From assembly GCA_937871605.1 (NCBI GenBank), contig CALMRM010000269.1, positions 785-9,401 of the forward strand: a DNA stretch of 8,617 nucleotides. The letters are read 5' to 3'. Under the pieces are notes generated by a model. That model saw only the letters and a list, made by a program, of their open reading frames with translations, had not been told where the DNA came from and searched no databases. This document shows, piece after piece, positions 1 to 6,821 of this stretch; the stretch's first letter is position 1; the number at the start of each line of letters is the position of its first letter. The translations under genes and the position numbers were made by a program. This DNA is from an uncultured Terriglobus sp. (GTDB lineage: Bacteria > Acidobacteriota > Terriglobia > Terriglobales > Acidobacteriaceae).

Positions 1-595
1 ATCGCTGGCCTTCGATGTCGTTGCGAATGCCAAGCTCGTCCGCCTTGCCGCGGCTCTCGTTGTACTTCAGCCCACTGATGACGCCGAGGTTTAAGAGGCT
101 CTGGTCCGTCTTCGCCTGCAGTTGCGCCTGCTTCTGGTCCTGGCTCACGGTGGCGGCGGCAGCGCGCTGCGTCATCAGGTCGCTTTCGGCGCGGGCGCGC
201 GTGTTCTGCAGGTCGGCCTTGGCGGCCTGCAGCTGCAGTTGCGCATCCATCAGCTGCTGCTGCGTGGAAGGGTCGACCAGGTCCATGATGACGGTGTCGG
301 GGTGCACCTGCGCACCGGGCAGCACGCGGATGCGCACCACCGTCGCTTCGGTTTGCGCAGGAATCAGGCGAATGCGATCCTCTCGCGGCACCAGCGTGCC
401 CGGCCCACGCACCTGGCGCAGCAGCGTGCCACGCCGCACCGTGTCGGTGAACAGCGGGCCGTCTACCGTGGGTAGCGCGGGCTTCAGCCGCAGCACCAGG
501 AACGCTGCGATGGCAACCAGCGCTGCTCCCACGAGCGAGAACAGGAGGGTGCGCTGCCTGCGCTTGCGTTTCAGGTCAGGTCGAACAATGTCCAT
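1..595 (-). CDS. Efflux RND/ABC periplasmic adaptor (HlyD/MacA-type membrane fusion protein), N-terminal part
   Basis: This is the first 198 codons of an adaptor that bridges an inner-membrane pump and an outer-membrane channel in a tripartite exporter; the rest lies beyond the left edge. Reading the minus strand gives a short basic cytoplasmic tail (KRKRRQR, residues 9-15), one membrane anchor (about 17-35), then a beta-rich stretch. That stretch contains a half-lipoyl-like segment (about residues 80-108, with VRIRVLPGAQV and MDLVDP). From about residue 111 there is a long Gln/Ala-rich helix typical of the coiled-coil hairpin. The ATG at 595 is firm at the 5' side, because an in-frame TGA lies 21 bases upstream with no other start codon between. 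A GAGGTG sequence 14 bases upstream is poorly spaced as a ribosome binding site. The pump partner is not visible, so an ABC (MacB-like) or an RND system are both possible. Confidence 0.88.
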   Translation of the reverse strand, partial: MDIVRPDLKRKRRQRTLLFSLVGAALVAIAAFLVLRLKPALPTVDGPLFTDTVRRGTLLRQVRGPGTLVPREDRIRLIPAQTEATVVRIRVLPGAQVHPDTVIMDLVDPSTQQQLMDAQLQLQAAKADLQNTRARAESDLMTQRAAAATVSQDQKQAQLQAKTDQSLLNLGVISGLKYNESRGKADELGIRNDIEGQR

Positions 596-820
596 GCCGA
601 GGGTAGAAGCACCTCACTGGCCAAACCAAAATGCACGAAACAGGGGCATTTGCGGCGACACGCCATGCCAACGGTGTTCACTCCTGGGGCACGCTGTTCA
701 TTTACGGACACAGATACGGATCCAGAGGCGCTCTGCCAGGCGACGTCAGCCTCATGTACGCGCGGTGAAAAGGGCCGTCCGGGTCTGACGAGCCACCGCA
801 CGCCGGTGTATGCTTGCCGC
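596..820. promoter_or_regulatory. Divergent intergenic region between adaptor and oxidoreductase genes
   Basis: About 225 bases separate the two divergent starts, if 821 is the true start of the oxidoreductase. It should contain both promoters. I find no convincing -35/-10 pair or operator-like repeat on either strand. The plus-strand frame is open through it from a TTG at 650, but the predicted residues show no signal peptide or domain features. Confidence 0.3.
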
Positions 821-2416
821 GTGTCGAACTCCACGGACCAACCCACACCTGCTGCCGCACCTGAAGAGACCCGCACGCACGTCAGCCGTCGCCAGTTTCT
901 GGGCACGGGGTCACTGGCGGTGGGCGCGCTGGCGCTGGGTGCACCTGCACTCGTGCGTGGGCAACACCTCAACAGCAAGCTGAACATCGCATGCGTCGGC
1001 ATCAGCGGCAAGGGGCGCAGCGACACCGATAGCTGTGCCAGCGAGACCATCGTCGCGCTGTGCGATGTCGACACGGGATCGGACGCGTATGCAATCCAGA
1101 CGAAGAAGTACCCGGATGCAAAGTTCTACAAAGACTACCGTCAGATGCTGGAGCAAATGGGTGACCGCATCGACGCGGTGACCGTGTCTACTCCGGACCA
1201 CCTGCACGCCATGGTGGCGACGCTGGCCATGTCGAAGAACAAGGCCGTGTTCTGCCAGAAGCCGCTGACGCAGACGATTTACGAGGCGCGCTACCTGCGC
1301 ACGATGGCCGTCAAGCGCAAGCTGGTGACGCAGATGGGCAACCAGGGCAGCGCGGCAGACGGCCTGCGCCGTGGCGTGGAGTGCATTCAGGACGGCCTCA
1401 TCGGACAGGTGCACGCGGTGCATGTCTGGACCAACCGGCCCATCTGGCCCCAGGCCATGGACCGTCCCGAGGGCACAGACCCCGTTCCGGCCACGCTGGA
1501 GTGGGACACCTGGATCGGTCCGGCACCCATGCGGCCCTACAAGGGACCGGCAAAACCCGGTGGGAAGCAGAGCATCTATGAGCCGTTCAACTGGCGCGGC
1601 TGGCAGGATTTTGGCACCGGCGCGCTGGGCGACATGGCCTGCCACACCGTCAACATGCCGTTTCGCGGGCTGGAGCTTGGCTACCCCACGGAGATCGAAG
1701 CCGTCCCGCTCGGCACGATGAACACCGAAACCTACCCGGTCGGCTCCAAGATCCGCTTCCAGTTCCCGGCTCGCACGGCCAAGGTCGCGGTGGAGCACCC
1801 GCACCTGTTTCATCACACACGCTCGGTGCAGTACGACCCCGTCACGCTGTGGTGGTACGACGGCGGCCAGCCGGACACGACAGCCCGCGGCGGCCATGAC
1901 CTGAGCAACAAGCCACCCGCCGAACTGACTGCCGACATTCAGCAGATGCTGGGCAAGGTGCCGGACAGTGGCTGCCTCATCCTGGGCGAGGGTGGCACCA
2001 TCTTTTCGCCGGACGACTACGGCACCAACTGGTACGTGAAGCTCAAGGGCGACCCGGCTTACGTGCAGTATCTGTTGCACCCTGCCGTGGCCCGGATACC
2101 GGAGCGTGTCCCACGCAACCCCTTCGTCACCAAGTCAACCGTCACCGCAGGCACCGTGACCAACGCGGGCAATGGCAACAACGTCAACGCGCACGCCATG
2201 GAGTGGCTCACCGCCATTAAGCAGGGCAAGCCGGAGATGTGCTATTCGCGCTTCGATGTGGGCGCACGGCTGGTGGAGATTATGTTGTTGGGCTGCGTCA
2301 GCCTGCGCGCCGGTCAGATGATTCAGTGGGATGGCCCCAGGATGGTTGCCACCAACTGCCCGGCTGCGGCGAAATACATCCGTAGGCAGGACCGCAGCGG
2401 CTGGGCTCTGTCGTAG
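821..2416 (+). CDS. Tat-exported Gfo/Idh/MocA family oxidoreductase
   Basis: Predicted NAD(P)-dependent sugar or cyclitol-type dehydrogenase that is exported folded. From the GTG at 821 it has 531 residues. A twin-arginine signal (SRRQFLG, residues 22-28) is followed by a hydrophobic Ala/Gly/Leu core ending near residue 47. The Rossmann fold starts with LNIACVGISGKG (G60, G63, G65) and a likely cofactor-ribose acidic residue D82 in ALCDVD. The family's EKP motif reads CQKP here, with the catalytic-type lysine K147 kept. The C-terminal half contains EWDTWIGPAPMRPY and GDMACH (D271, H275), typical of the secreted bacterial subfamily with its own C-terminal domain. The frame stays open upstream to a TTG at 650, and a GTG at 806 is possible. 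The 821 start is preferred because it puts the RR motif about 22 residues in, although no clear Shine-Dalgarno is seen. The substrate cannot be told from sequence. Confidence 0.9.
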   Translation: MSNSTDQPTPAAAPEETRTHVSRRQFLGTGSLAVGALALGAPALVRGQHLNSKLNIACVGISGKGRSDTDSCASETIVALCDVDTGSDAYAIQTKKYPDAKFYKDYRQMLEQMGDRIDAVTVSTPDHLHAMVATLAMSKNKAVFCQKPLTQTIYEARYLRTMAVKRKLVTQMGNQGSAADGLRRGVECIQDGLIGQVHAVHVWTNRPIWPQAMDRPEGTDPVPATLEWDTWIGPAPMRPYKGPAKPGGKQSIYEPFNWRGWQDFGTGALGDMACHTVNMPFRGLELGYPTEIEAVPLGTMNTETYPVGSKIRFQFPARTAKVAVEHPHLFHHTRSVQYDPVTLWWYDGGQPDTTARGGHDLSNKPPAELTADIQQMLGKVPDSGCLILGEGGTIFSPDDYGTNWYVKLKGDPAYVQYLLHPAVARIPERVPRNPFVTKSTVTAGTVTNAGNGNNVNAHAMEWLTAIKQGKPEMCYSRFDVGARLVEIMLLGCVSLRAGQMIQWDGPRMVATNCPAAAKYIRRQDRSGWALS

Positions 2417-2432
2417 CGGTAGGGTGTGGCAC

Positions 2433-2475
2433 GCGGCGCTCCGCATACTCGATTTGCGGAGCGCTGCCTTTTCTT
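2433..2475 (+). terminator. Intrinsic terminator between convergent genes
   Basis: A perfect 10-bp inverted repeat (GCGCTCCGCA at 2436-2445 and its complement at 2455-2464) surrounds a 9-base loop. The outer flank adds one wobble pair and two further pairs. It is followed by TGCC and a T-rich run (2469-2475). It sits 17 bases after the stop of the oxidoreductase gene, so it fits a factor-independent terminator for that transcript. The T run overlaps the stop codon of the convergent MATE gene. On the minus strand the hairpin lacks a T tract, so it is a weaker terminator in that direction. Confidence 0.8.
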
Positions 2476-3904
2476 ATGCTTCTAACTGTTTCTTCATCCA
2501 GCCGCCGCGGGCAAAGATGAAGCCGCTCGCCAGAACGGACACGGCGTGGCCAATCAGCACCGCGATGAAGATACCTTCCACCTTCAGGCCTGTGCTGCGG
2601 GATAGCCAATACGCAAGCGGGATCTCGATGACCCAGAATGCGACCAGGTTGATGTAACTGGGCGTCCGGGTGTCTCCCACACCGTTAAAGGCCTGCAGAA
2701 ACACCGCGGCAAAGGCAAACATAAAGTTGCCCACGCAAAAGAAACGCAGGCACTCCACGGCGACAGGGTTCAGGGGCTGGCCGTCTGAGAACAGCAGCAC
2801 AATCTGCTTGGCTAACAGGATGAAAACGGCACTGATGGTTCCAAGAAAGGCAAGGTTCAACCAACCGGTTTGCCACACAGAAGAACGCGCGCGGTCCTGC
2901 TGCCCGGCACCGATATTCTGCCCCACCAGTGTGCCTGCAGCGTTGCTGAGGCCGATGGATGGCAGAAGGATCAGACCGATAACACGAAAGCCGATGGTGT
3001 ACCCCGCAAGCGCGCTTGCGCCAAACAGGCTGACGATGCGGACCAGCGCCAGCCAGCTGCCCTGCTCCAGGAAGAACTGCAGCATGCCGCCCGAGGAAAC
3101 ACGCAAGTACGCCCAGCACTCGTGCGCATCGAGCTTGAGTTGGTGCATCCGGATCTGGAAGCGCCCGCTACCGCGCAGCATCAGGTACACCTGGTACAGC
3201 ACCACGCTGCCGCGGCCAATGAGCGTCGCCACGGCCGGGCCGGCAACCCCCAACTTTGGGAATGGGCCGACGCCATAGATGAACAGCGGATCAAGGACCA
3301 GGTTGATGCCGTTGGCAACGAAGAGGACGCGCATGGCAATGGCCGCATCGCCCGCACCCCGGAAAATCGCATTGTTCAGTCCTAATAGCAGGATCACGCC
3401 AGAGGTGCCAAGCGTGATGCGCGCATAAGTCTGGCCCACCTGCACCAGGTGTGGCGTGGCGCCCATGAGGGCCAGCAGCTTGGGTGCCAACACGAACAGG
3501 GGCACATCCAGCAGCACGGAGATGCAGAGGGCCACAAGGATGGCCTGGACGGCATCCGTCGCGGCTTTCTCCTTGTTACCCTCGCCCATGCGGCGTGCGA
3601 CCAGGGCCGTGGCTGCCACGCCGAGCCCGGAACTGACGGCGAACACCAGCGTCAAGAGCGATTCTGTGAGGCCGACCGAAGCAACAGCGTCTGAACCGAT
3701 GCGGCTGACCCAGAACAGGTCGGCAACGGAGAAGACCGACTCCAGCGCCAGTTCCAGCATCATGGGGATGGCCAGCAGGAGGATGGCACGGCGCAGGCTG
3801 CCGCCCGTAATGTCAACGTTGGAGCCGGCAATGGCATCCTTGAGGACGGACCAGGAAAGCCGTTCCGTCGCTTGCTGCCCTTGTTCCTTTTCCAACGTGG
3901 TCAC
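2474..3904 (-). CDS. MATE family efflux transporter
   Basis: A 476-residue multidrug and toxic compound exporter of the inner membrane, coupled to a sodium or proton gradient in the known family. The length and the roughly 12 hydrophobic segments match the family, with two related halves. The first half begins with the family-like segment IPMMLELALESVFSVADLFWVSRIG (about residues 46-70, split by helix boundaries), followed by GLGVAATALVARRMGEGN. The second half starts near LRVSSGGMLQFFLEQGSW and contains GLSNAAGTLVGQNIGAG, the usual counterpart loop, then FLQAFNGVGDTRTP. The start is GTG at 3904, with no obvious Shine-Dalgarno. About 38 polar residues precede the first membrane helix, so an internal start such as the TTG at 3895 is possible. 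It converges on the oxidoreductase gene and is divergent from the response-regulator gene. It appears monocistronic in this window, and the substrate is unknown. Confidence 0.93.
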   Translation of the reverse strand: MTTLEKEQGQQATERLSWSVLKDAIAGSNVDITGGSLRRAILLLAIPMMLELALESVFSVADLFWVSRIGSDAVASVGLTESLLTLVFAVSSGLGVAATALVARRMGEGNKEKAATDAVQAILVALCISVLLDVPLFVLAPKLLALMGATPHLVQVGQTYARITLGTSGVILLLGLNNAIFRGAGDAAIAMRVLFVANGINLVLDPLFIYGVGPFPKLGVAGPAVATLIGRGSVVLYQVYLMLRGSGRFQIRMHQLKLDAHECWAYLRVSSGGMLQFFLEQGSWLALVRIVSLFGASALAGYTIGFRVIGLILLPSIGLSNAAGTLVGQNIGAGQQDRARSSVWQTGWLNLAFLGTISAVFILLAKQIVLLFSDGQPLNPVAVECLRFFCVGNFMFAFAAVFLQAFNGVGDTRTPSYINLVAFWVIEIPLAYWLSRSTGLKVEGIFIAVLIGHAVSVLASGFIFARGGWMKKQLEA

Positions 3905-4093
3905 CAGAAGTTACAAAATTATGTGTGCCTATAAGCGGAAGCATTCGGAGCCGCTGGCGTTGCACCGCGTGGAGGGCGGTGTGGCGACATCACAAGCCTT
4001 TTGCCATCGTCACCGTGGAGAAGGCGCTTTCCTGTAGGAGCAAACAGGCAGAGTTGGAGTGGCAGATGGTCCCGTGCGTGCATCCGATAGGGG
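3905..4093. promoter_or_regulatory. Divergent intergenic region between MATE and response-regulator genes
   Basis: These 189 bases must hold the start signals for both flanking genes if each has its own promoter. On the minus strand a CATAAT sequence (3918-3923) resembles a -10 box and lies 13 bases from the GTG of the MATE gene, but no convincing -35 box is found at the usual distance. On the plus strand I see no clear sigma-70 pair. No strong operator-like inverted repeat was found. Confidence 0.3.
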
Positions 4094-4513
4094 ATGGCTA
4101 CGGTTCCTGATCGCCGCAAACTCATTTACGTGATTGATGACGAGCAGGTGATTGCACGCACCCTGGCCGTCATTCTGCAGCGCGCCGGGTACACCACGGA
4201 CTTCTTCCATGGCGCAGAGCAGGCGCTGAAGGCGGCGGAAAGCCGGCGGCCTGACTTGATCGTGACCGACGTCATGCTGACCGGCATGAGCGGCATCCGG
4301 CTTGCAGAGCTTGTCGCGGGTGCCTACCCGAAATTGCCGGTCCTGCTGATTTCAGGCGAGCTGGAAACGAGCCGTCTGGTGGCGGATGCAAAGCAGCGTG
4401 GATTCAACTTCTACGTTCATCCCAAACCGATGTTGCCGGAGCTCCTGTTGAGTGAAGTGGCAAAGCTGACCTCCATGCCGACCCCAGATGGCAACGACGT
4501 AATCGCGGCATAG
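4094..4513 (+). CDS. Stand-alone response regulator receiver (REC) protein
   Basis: A 139-residue single-domain phosphoreceiver with no DNA-binding or enzymatic output domain. All key residues are present: the acidic pair D15-D16 in VIDDE, the phosphoacceptor D59 in LIVTDVML, S87 in LLISGE, and K111 in HPKP. The domain fills about residues 9-127, followed by a short polar tail. Such proteins work as phosphate shuttles or act by binding partners in phosphorelays and chemotaxis-like pathways. An in-frame TAG three bases before the GGG that precedes the ATG leaves 4094 as the only start ahead of the first beta strand. An AGGGG run directly abuts the ATG, too close for normal Shine-Dalgarno pairing. 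No histidine kinase is present nearby. The next gene on this strand is an HD-GYP protein 349 bases downstream, so a functional link is possible but not shown. Confidence 0.92.
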   Translation: MATVPDRRKLIYVIDDEQVIARTLAVILQRAGYTTDFFHGAEQALKAAESRRPDLIVTDVMLTGMSGIRLAELVAGAYPKLPVLLISGELETSRLVADAKQRGFNFYVHPKPMLPELLLSEVAKLTSMPTPDGNDVIAA

Positions 4514-4517
4514 TCTA

Positions 4518-4550
4518 GGCCTCGAGGCCAGTCTCCAGACGGCTGGACTG
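4518..4550 (+). terminator. Hairpins after the response-regulator gene, possible weak terminator
   Basis: Just after the stop codon there is a perfect 12-base palindrome (GGCCTCGAGGCC, 4518-4529). It is followed by an 8-bp stem with a two-base bulge and a four-base loop (4529-4550, CAGT-CT-CCAG / CTGGACTG). There is no T run afterwards, so this would be a weak or Rho-assisted terminator, or a processing/stabilising 3' structure. Confidence 0.4.
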
Positions 4551-4862
4551 TGATCATCGCCAGCTCTATCCGCTGCCGACGTGCGTGCGCGGCGTACTTC
4601 CTACACCGTACGACCTACCAGAGCAGAACCCGCAACTACAACTAGCGGAAGCTCGCACTGGCTGTACCGGGATGCCACACCCGGGGTGCACAGACGCGCG
4701 TCGTCACGCACGTGCTCTTTCACCTGCAAAGTAGCTGCAGGTGCTGGAGTGTGCGTTGTAAGGCCAGCTAATCCTCCCCCCATGGAGGCCGATGAACTCT
4801 TTGCCTGCCAGAGAACGCGACCCTCGGGTCTGGTCGATGCGACTACTACCAGGACTGCGTGC
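4551..4862 (+). promoter_or_regulatory. Leader region of the HD-GYP/ABC operon with several inverted repeats
   Basis: This is the 5' part of the 349-base gap before the HD-GYP gene; no known RNA family was recognised in it. It contains a two-part stem-loop (outer GCAC/GTGC at 4655-4658 and 4686-4689, inner CCGGG/CCCGG at 4667-4671 and 4680-4684). There is a 10-base palindrome GACGCGCGTC (4693-4702) and an 8-base palindrome GCACGTGC (4708-4715). An 8-bp perfect stem CACCTGCA/TGCAGGTG with a 7-base loop lies at 4721-4743, and a CCTCC/GGAGG hairpin at 4773-4788. The HD-GYP reading frame stays open back to 4581, but the predicted peptide is Arg/Thr/Cys-rich and has no domain, so I treat it as untranslated. 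No clear sigma-70 promoter was found. Confidence 0.4.
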
Positions 4863-4890
4863 ATGCCGATCAGAGCAAAAGTATTTATAG
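4792..4890 (+). CDS. Possible 32-residue upstream reading frame overlapping the HD-GYP start
   Basis: An ATG at 4792 is preceded by GGAGG (4784-4788), three bases away, and opens a 32-codon frame ending in TAG at 4888-4890. It overlaps the proposed HD-GYP start (4863) in a different frame. The predicted peptide is polar and Arg-rich with no recognisable motif. The Shine-Dalgarno-like GGAGG can pair with CCTCC at 4773-4777. It could be a leader peptide controlling the downstream gene, or chance; the short spacing argues against strong translation. Confidence 0.2.
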   Translation: MNSLPARERDPRVWSMRLLPGLRACRSEQKYL

Positions 4891-6821
4891 GAGCAGTTCT
4901 CAGCGGCGGCGTGGTGGCGGCAGTGTGGGCACGGCATGCGGGGTCTGCGGCATGGCTGCCGTTCTTCGCGTACCTGGCACTCACGCTGGCCAGTTCCACC
5001 CTGAAGGTGCCGTTGCCGGGTGAAAGCGGCACCATGTCGCTGAACTACCCCTTCATCTTCCTGGGCATCCTGCAGTTGTCCCCTGGCCAGGTCTGCCTGT
5101 TGACCCTGTTGTCGGTCGCGGCCCAGTGCCGCGTCAAGGTGGCAAAGGTGTTTACCTTTGTCCAGATCGCCTTCAACCTGGCTGCTGGTGCTACAAGCGC
5201 AGTTGTGACGTACGTGTGCTGTGCCTCCTTGCGCAGCCATGGTCTGTCCGCGGGGCCTGCACTGGCCATTGCCGCGGCCGTCTATTTCTTTGCCAGTACC
5301 TTGCCTGTCGCCATGGTGATCGCGCTGTCGCAGGGCGCGAGCTGGTTTGGCATCTGGACGAAACAGTTTCGCTGGTTTCTGCCGTTCTACATCGTGGGCG
5401 CGGTGCTGGCGGCACTTGCCAACTTCGTAAGCCAACACTTCGGTTGGGCAAGCGCAATTTTGATGTTGCCGGTGTTGTATACCGTGTACCACTCCTACCT
5501 GGCGCAGGTGCGCAGCCTTCGAGAGCGCGAACGCCACCTGGAAGAAACGGAGGCACTGCACCTCCGTACCATTGAGGGTCTGGCGATGGCGATTGAAGCC
5601 AAAGACCAGAACACGCACGAACACCTGTTTCGCGTGCGGGACTACGTCACCGAAATTGCAACCGTCATGAAGCTGGACGAGTTGCAGAAAAAGGCCCTGC
5701 TGACTGCTGCGTTTCTGCACGACATCGGCAAGCTTGCCGTGCCAGAGCACATCATCAACAAGCCCGGCAAGCTGACCGCGGAAGAGTTCGAAAAGATGAA
5801 GATCCACCCTGTCGTGGGGGCGGATATTTTGGAGCGGGTCCGCTTCCCCTACCCGGTGGTGCCGATTGTGCGTTCGCACCATGAGCGATGGGACGGCAAG
5901 GGGTACCCGGACGGCCTAAAGGGTGAGCAGATCCCCATCGGCGCTCGCATCTTGAGCGCCGTGGACTGCTTCGATGCGTTGGCATCGGACCGGCCCTACC
6001 GCAAAGCGATGCCGGTTGCAAAAGCACTGTCTATCGTGCGGGAAATGTCCGGTACGCAGTTCGACCCGGAGGTGGTGACGATTCTGGAGCAGCACCTGGC
6101 TACGTCAGGGGCGGCTGCTGCCGAGTCCAGCAAATTTGTCGCGCTCGACCTGAACGTTGACGTGAGCCGCGGAGACGGACCGGCCGCGGGTTTGGCGTCA
6201 GAGAGCGCGGCGGCTGACACGCCCCACCCAGTGAGTCAGGAAGGCAGCGCCCGTCCACATGCCTCTGTGGAGAGCCTGTCACTCATCGCTGCCGCCAGCC
6301 GCGAGGCGCAGGCCCTGTTTGAGATGACCGGCGCGGTGGGCGCGTCGCTGAGCATTCGCGAGACCGTGTCTGTGATGGCATCGCGCCTGCGCCCGCTCCT
6401 TGCGTTCGACTGTTGTGCGGTGTACCTCCGCGACAAGGACGTGCTGACGGAGCAGTACCTGAGCGGGGAATTTGCCTGCTGCTTCACCCATGTGCCGATT
6501 CCGCTTGGCGAGGGCATCTCAGGCTGGGTCGCCCAGAGCGGACGCCCCATCATTAACGGCAACGCGACCGTCGAGGTGACCTACAAGGGGGCACCGGGCA
6601 GCGTCCTGCACTCTGCGCTCTCCATTCCGCTGGTGGATTTGCAGGACGGCATTCTAGGCGTGCTAACGCTCTACTCCGCCCAGGAGAATTATTTCCTGCG
6701 CGATCACCTGCGCATACTGCAAGCAGCGGAGGCGAAGTTTTCGCTGGCGCTGCAGAACGCAATCCGGTTGAGCGGAGCGGTCACGGACAGGACGCGTCCG
6801 CCAGAGGGGCTCGTCGCATGA
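4863..6821 (+). CDS. Membrane HD-GYP domain protein with C-terminal GAF domain (predicted cyclic-di-GMP phosphodiesterase)
   Basis: From the ATG at 4863 the protein has 652 residues. Residues about 7-210 form seven or eight membrane helices of a sensor-like domain that I do not assign to a named family. A short charged helix (RSLRERERHLEETEALHLR) leads into an HD-GYP domain, about 235-410. Motifs include NTHEHLFRV (H252, H254), FLHDIGK (H286, D287), HHERWDGKGYP (H339, H340, G347, Y348, P349) and CFDALASDRPYR. These are the metal-binding and signature residues of active enzymes that break down cyclic di-GMP. A low-complexity Ala/Ser/Pro linker (about 410-475) precedes a GAF domain (about 480-640). 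An AGGA eight bases before the ATG supports this start; the frame is open upstream to 4581. The stop overlaps the next gene as ATGA. The regulatory ligand of the GAF domain is unknown. Confidence 0.9.
   Translation: MPIRAKVFIGAVLSGGVVAAVWARHAGSAAWLPFFAYLALTLASSTLKVPLPGESGTMSLNYPFIFLGILQLSPGQVCLLTLLSVAAQCRVKVAKVFTFVQIAFNLAAGATSAVVTYVCCASLRSHGLSAGPALAIAAAVYFFASTLPVAMVIALSQGASWFGIWTKQFRWFLPFYIVGAVLAALANFVSQHFGWASAILMLPVLYTVYHSYLAQVRSLRERERHLEETEALHLRTIEGLAMAIEAKDQNTHEHLFRVRDYVTEIATVMKLDELQKKALLTAAFLHDIGKLAVPEHIINKPGKLTAEEFEKMKIHPVVGADILERVRFPYPVVPIVRSHHERWDGKGYPDGLKGEQIPIGARILSAVDCFDALASDRPYRKAMPVAKALSIVREMSGTQFDPEVVTILEQHLATSGAAAAESSKFVALDLNVDVSRGDGPAAGLASESAAADTPHPVSQEGSARPHASVESLSLIAAASREAQALFEMTGAVGASLSIRETVSVMASRLRPLLAFDCCAVYLRDKDVLTEQYLSGEFACCFTHVPIPLGEGISGWVAQSGRPIINGNATVEVTYKGAPGSVLHSALSIPLVDLQDGILGVLTLYSAQENYFLRDHLRILQAAEAKFSLALQNAIRLSGAVTDRTRPPEGLVA

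Noticed and set aside
15..788. 257-residue plus-strand frame at the left edge
   Set aside because: It lies opposite the efflux adaptor, whose anchor and lipoyl-like motifs are clear; the plus-strand product is Ser/Arg/Cys-rich noise.
650..820. Extended N-terminus of the oxidoreductase from TTG 650
   Set aside because: It would put the twin-arginine motif about 80 residues in, and the added residues look like translated intergenic DNA.
911..2080. 389-residue open frame on the minus strand inside the oxidoreductase gene
   Set aside because: It is antisense to a well-supported gene with clear family motifs; its His/Arg/Val-rich predicted protein has no recognisable domain and fits GC-rich shadow frames.
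3918..3923. CATAAT as a definite promoter for the MATE gene
   Set aside because: There is no -35 box at the right spacing, so it is kept only as a weak possibility within the intergenic entry.
4704..5882. 392-residue open frame on the minus strand across the HD-GYP gene and its leader
   Set aside because: The sense strand has a complete membrane and HD-GYP protein here; the antisense product is Gln/His/Arg-rich with no domain.
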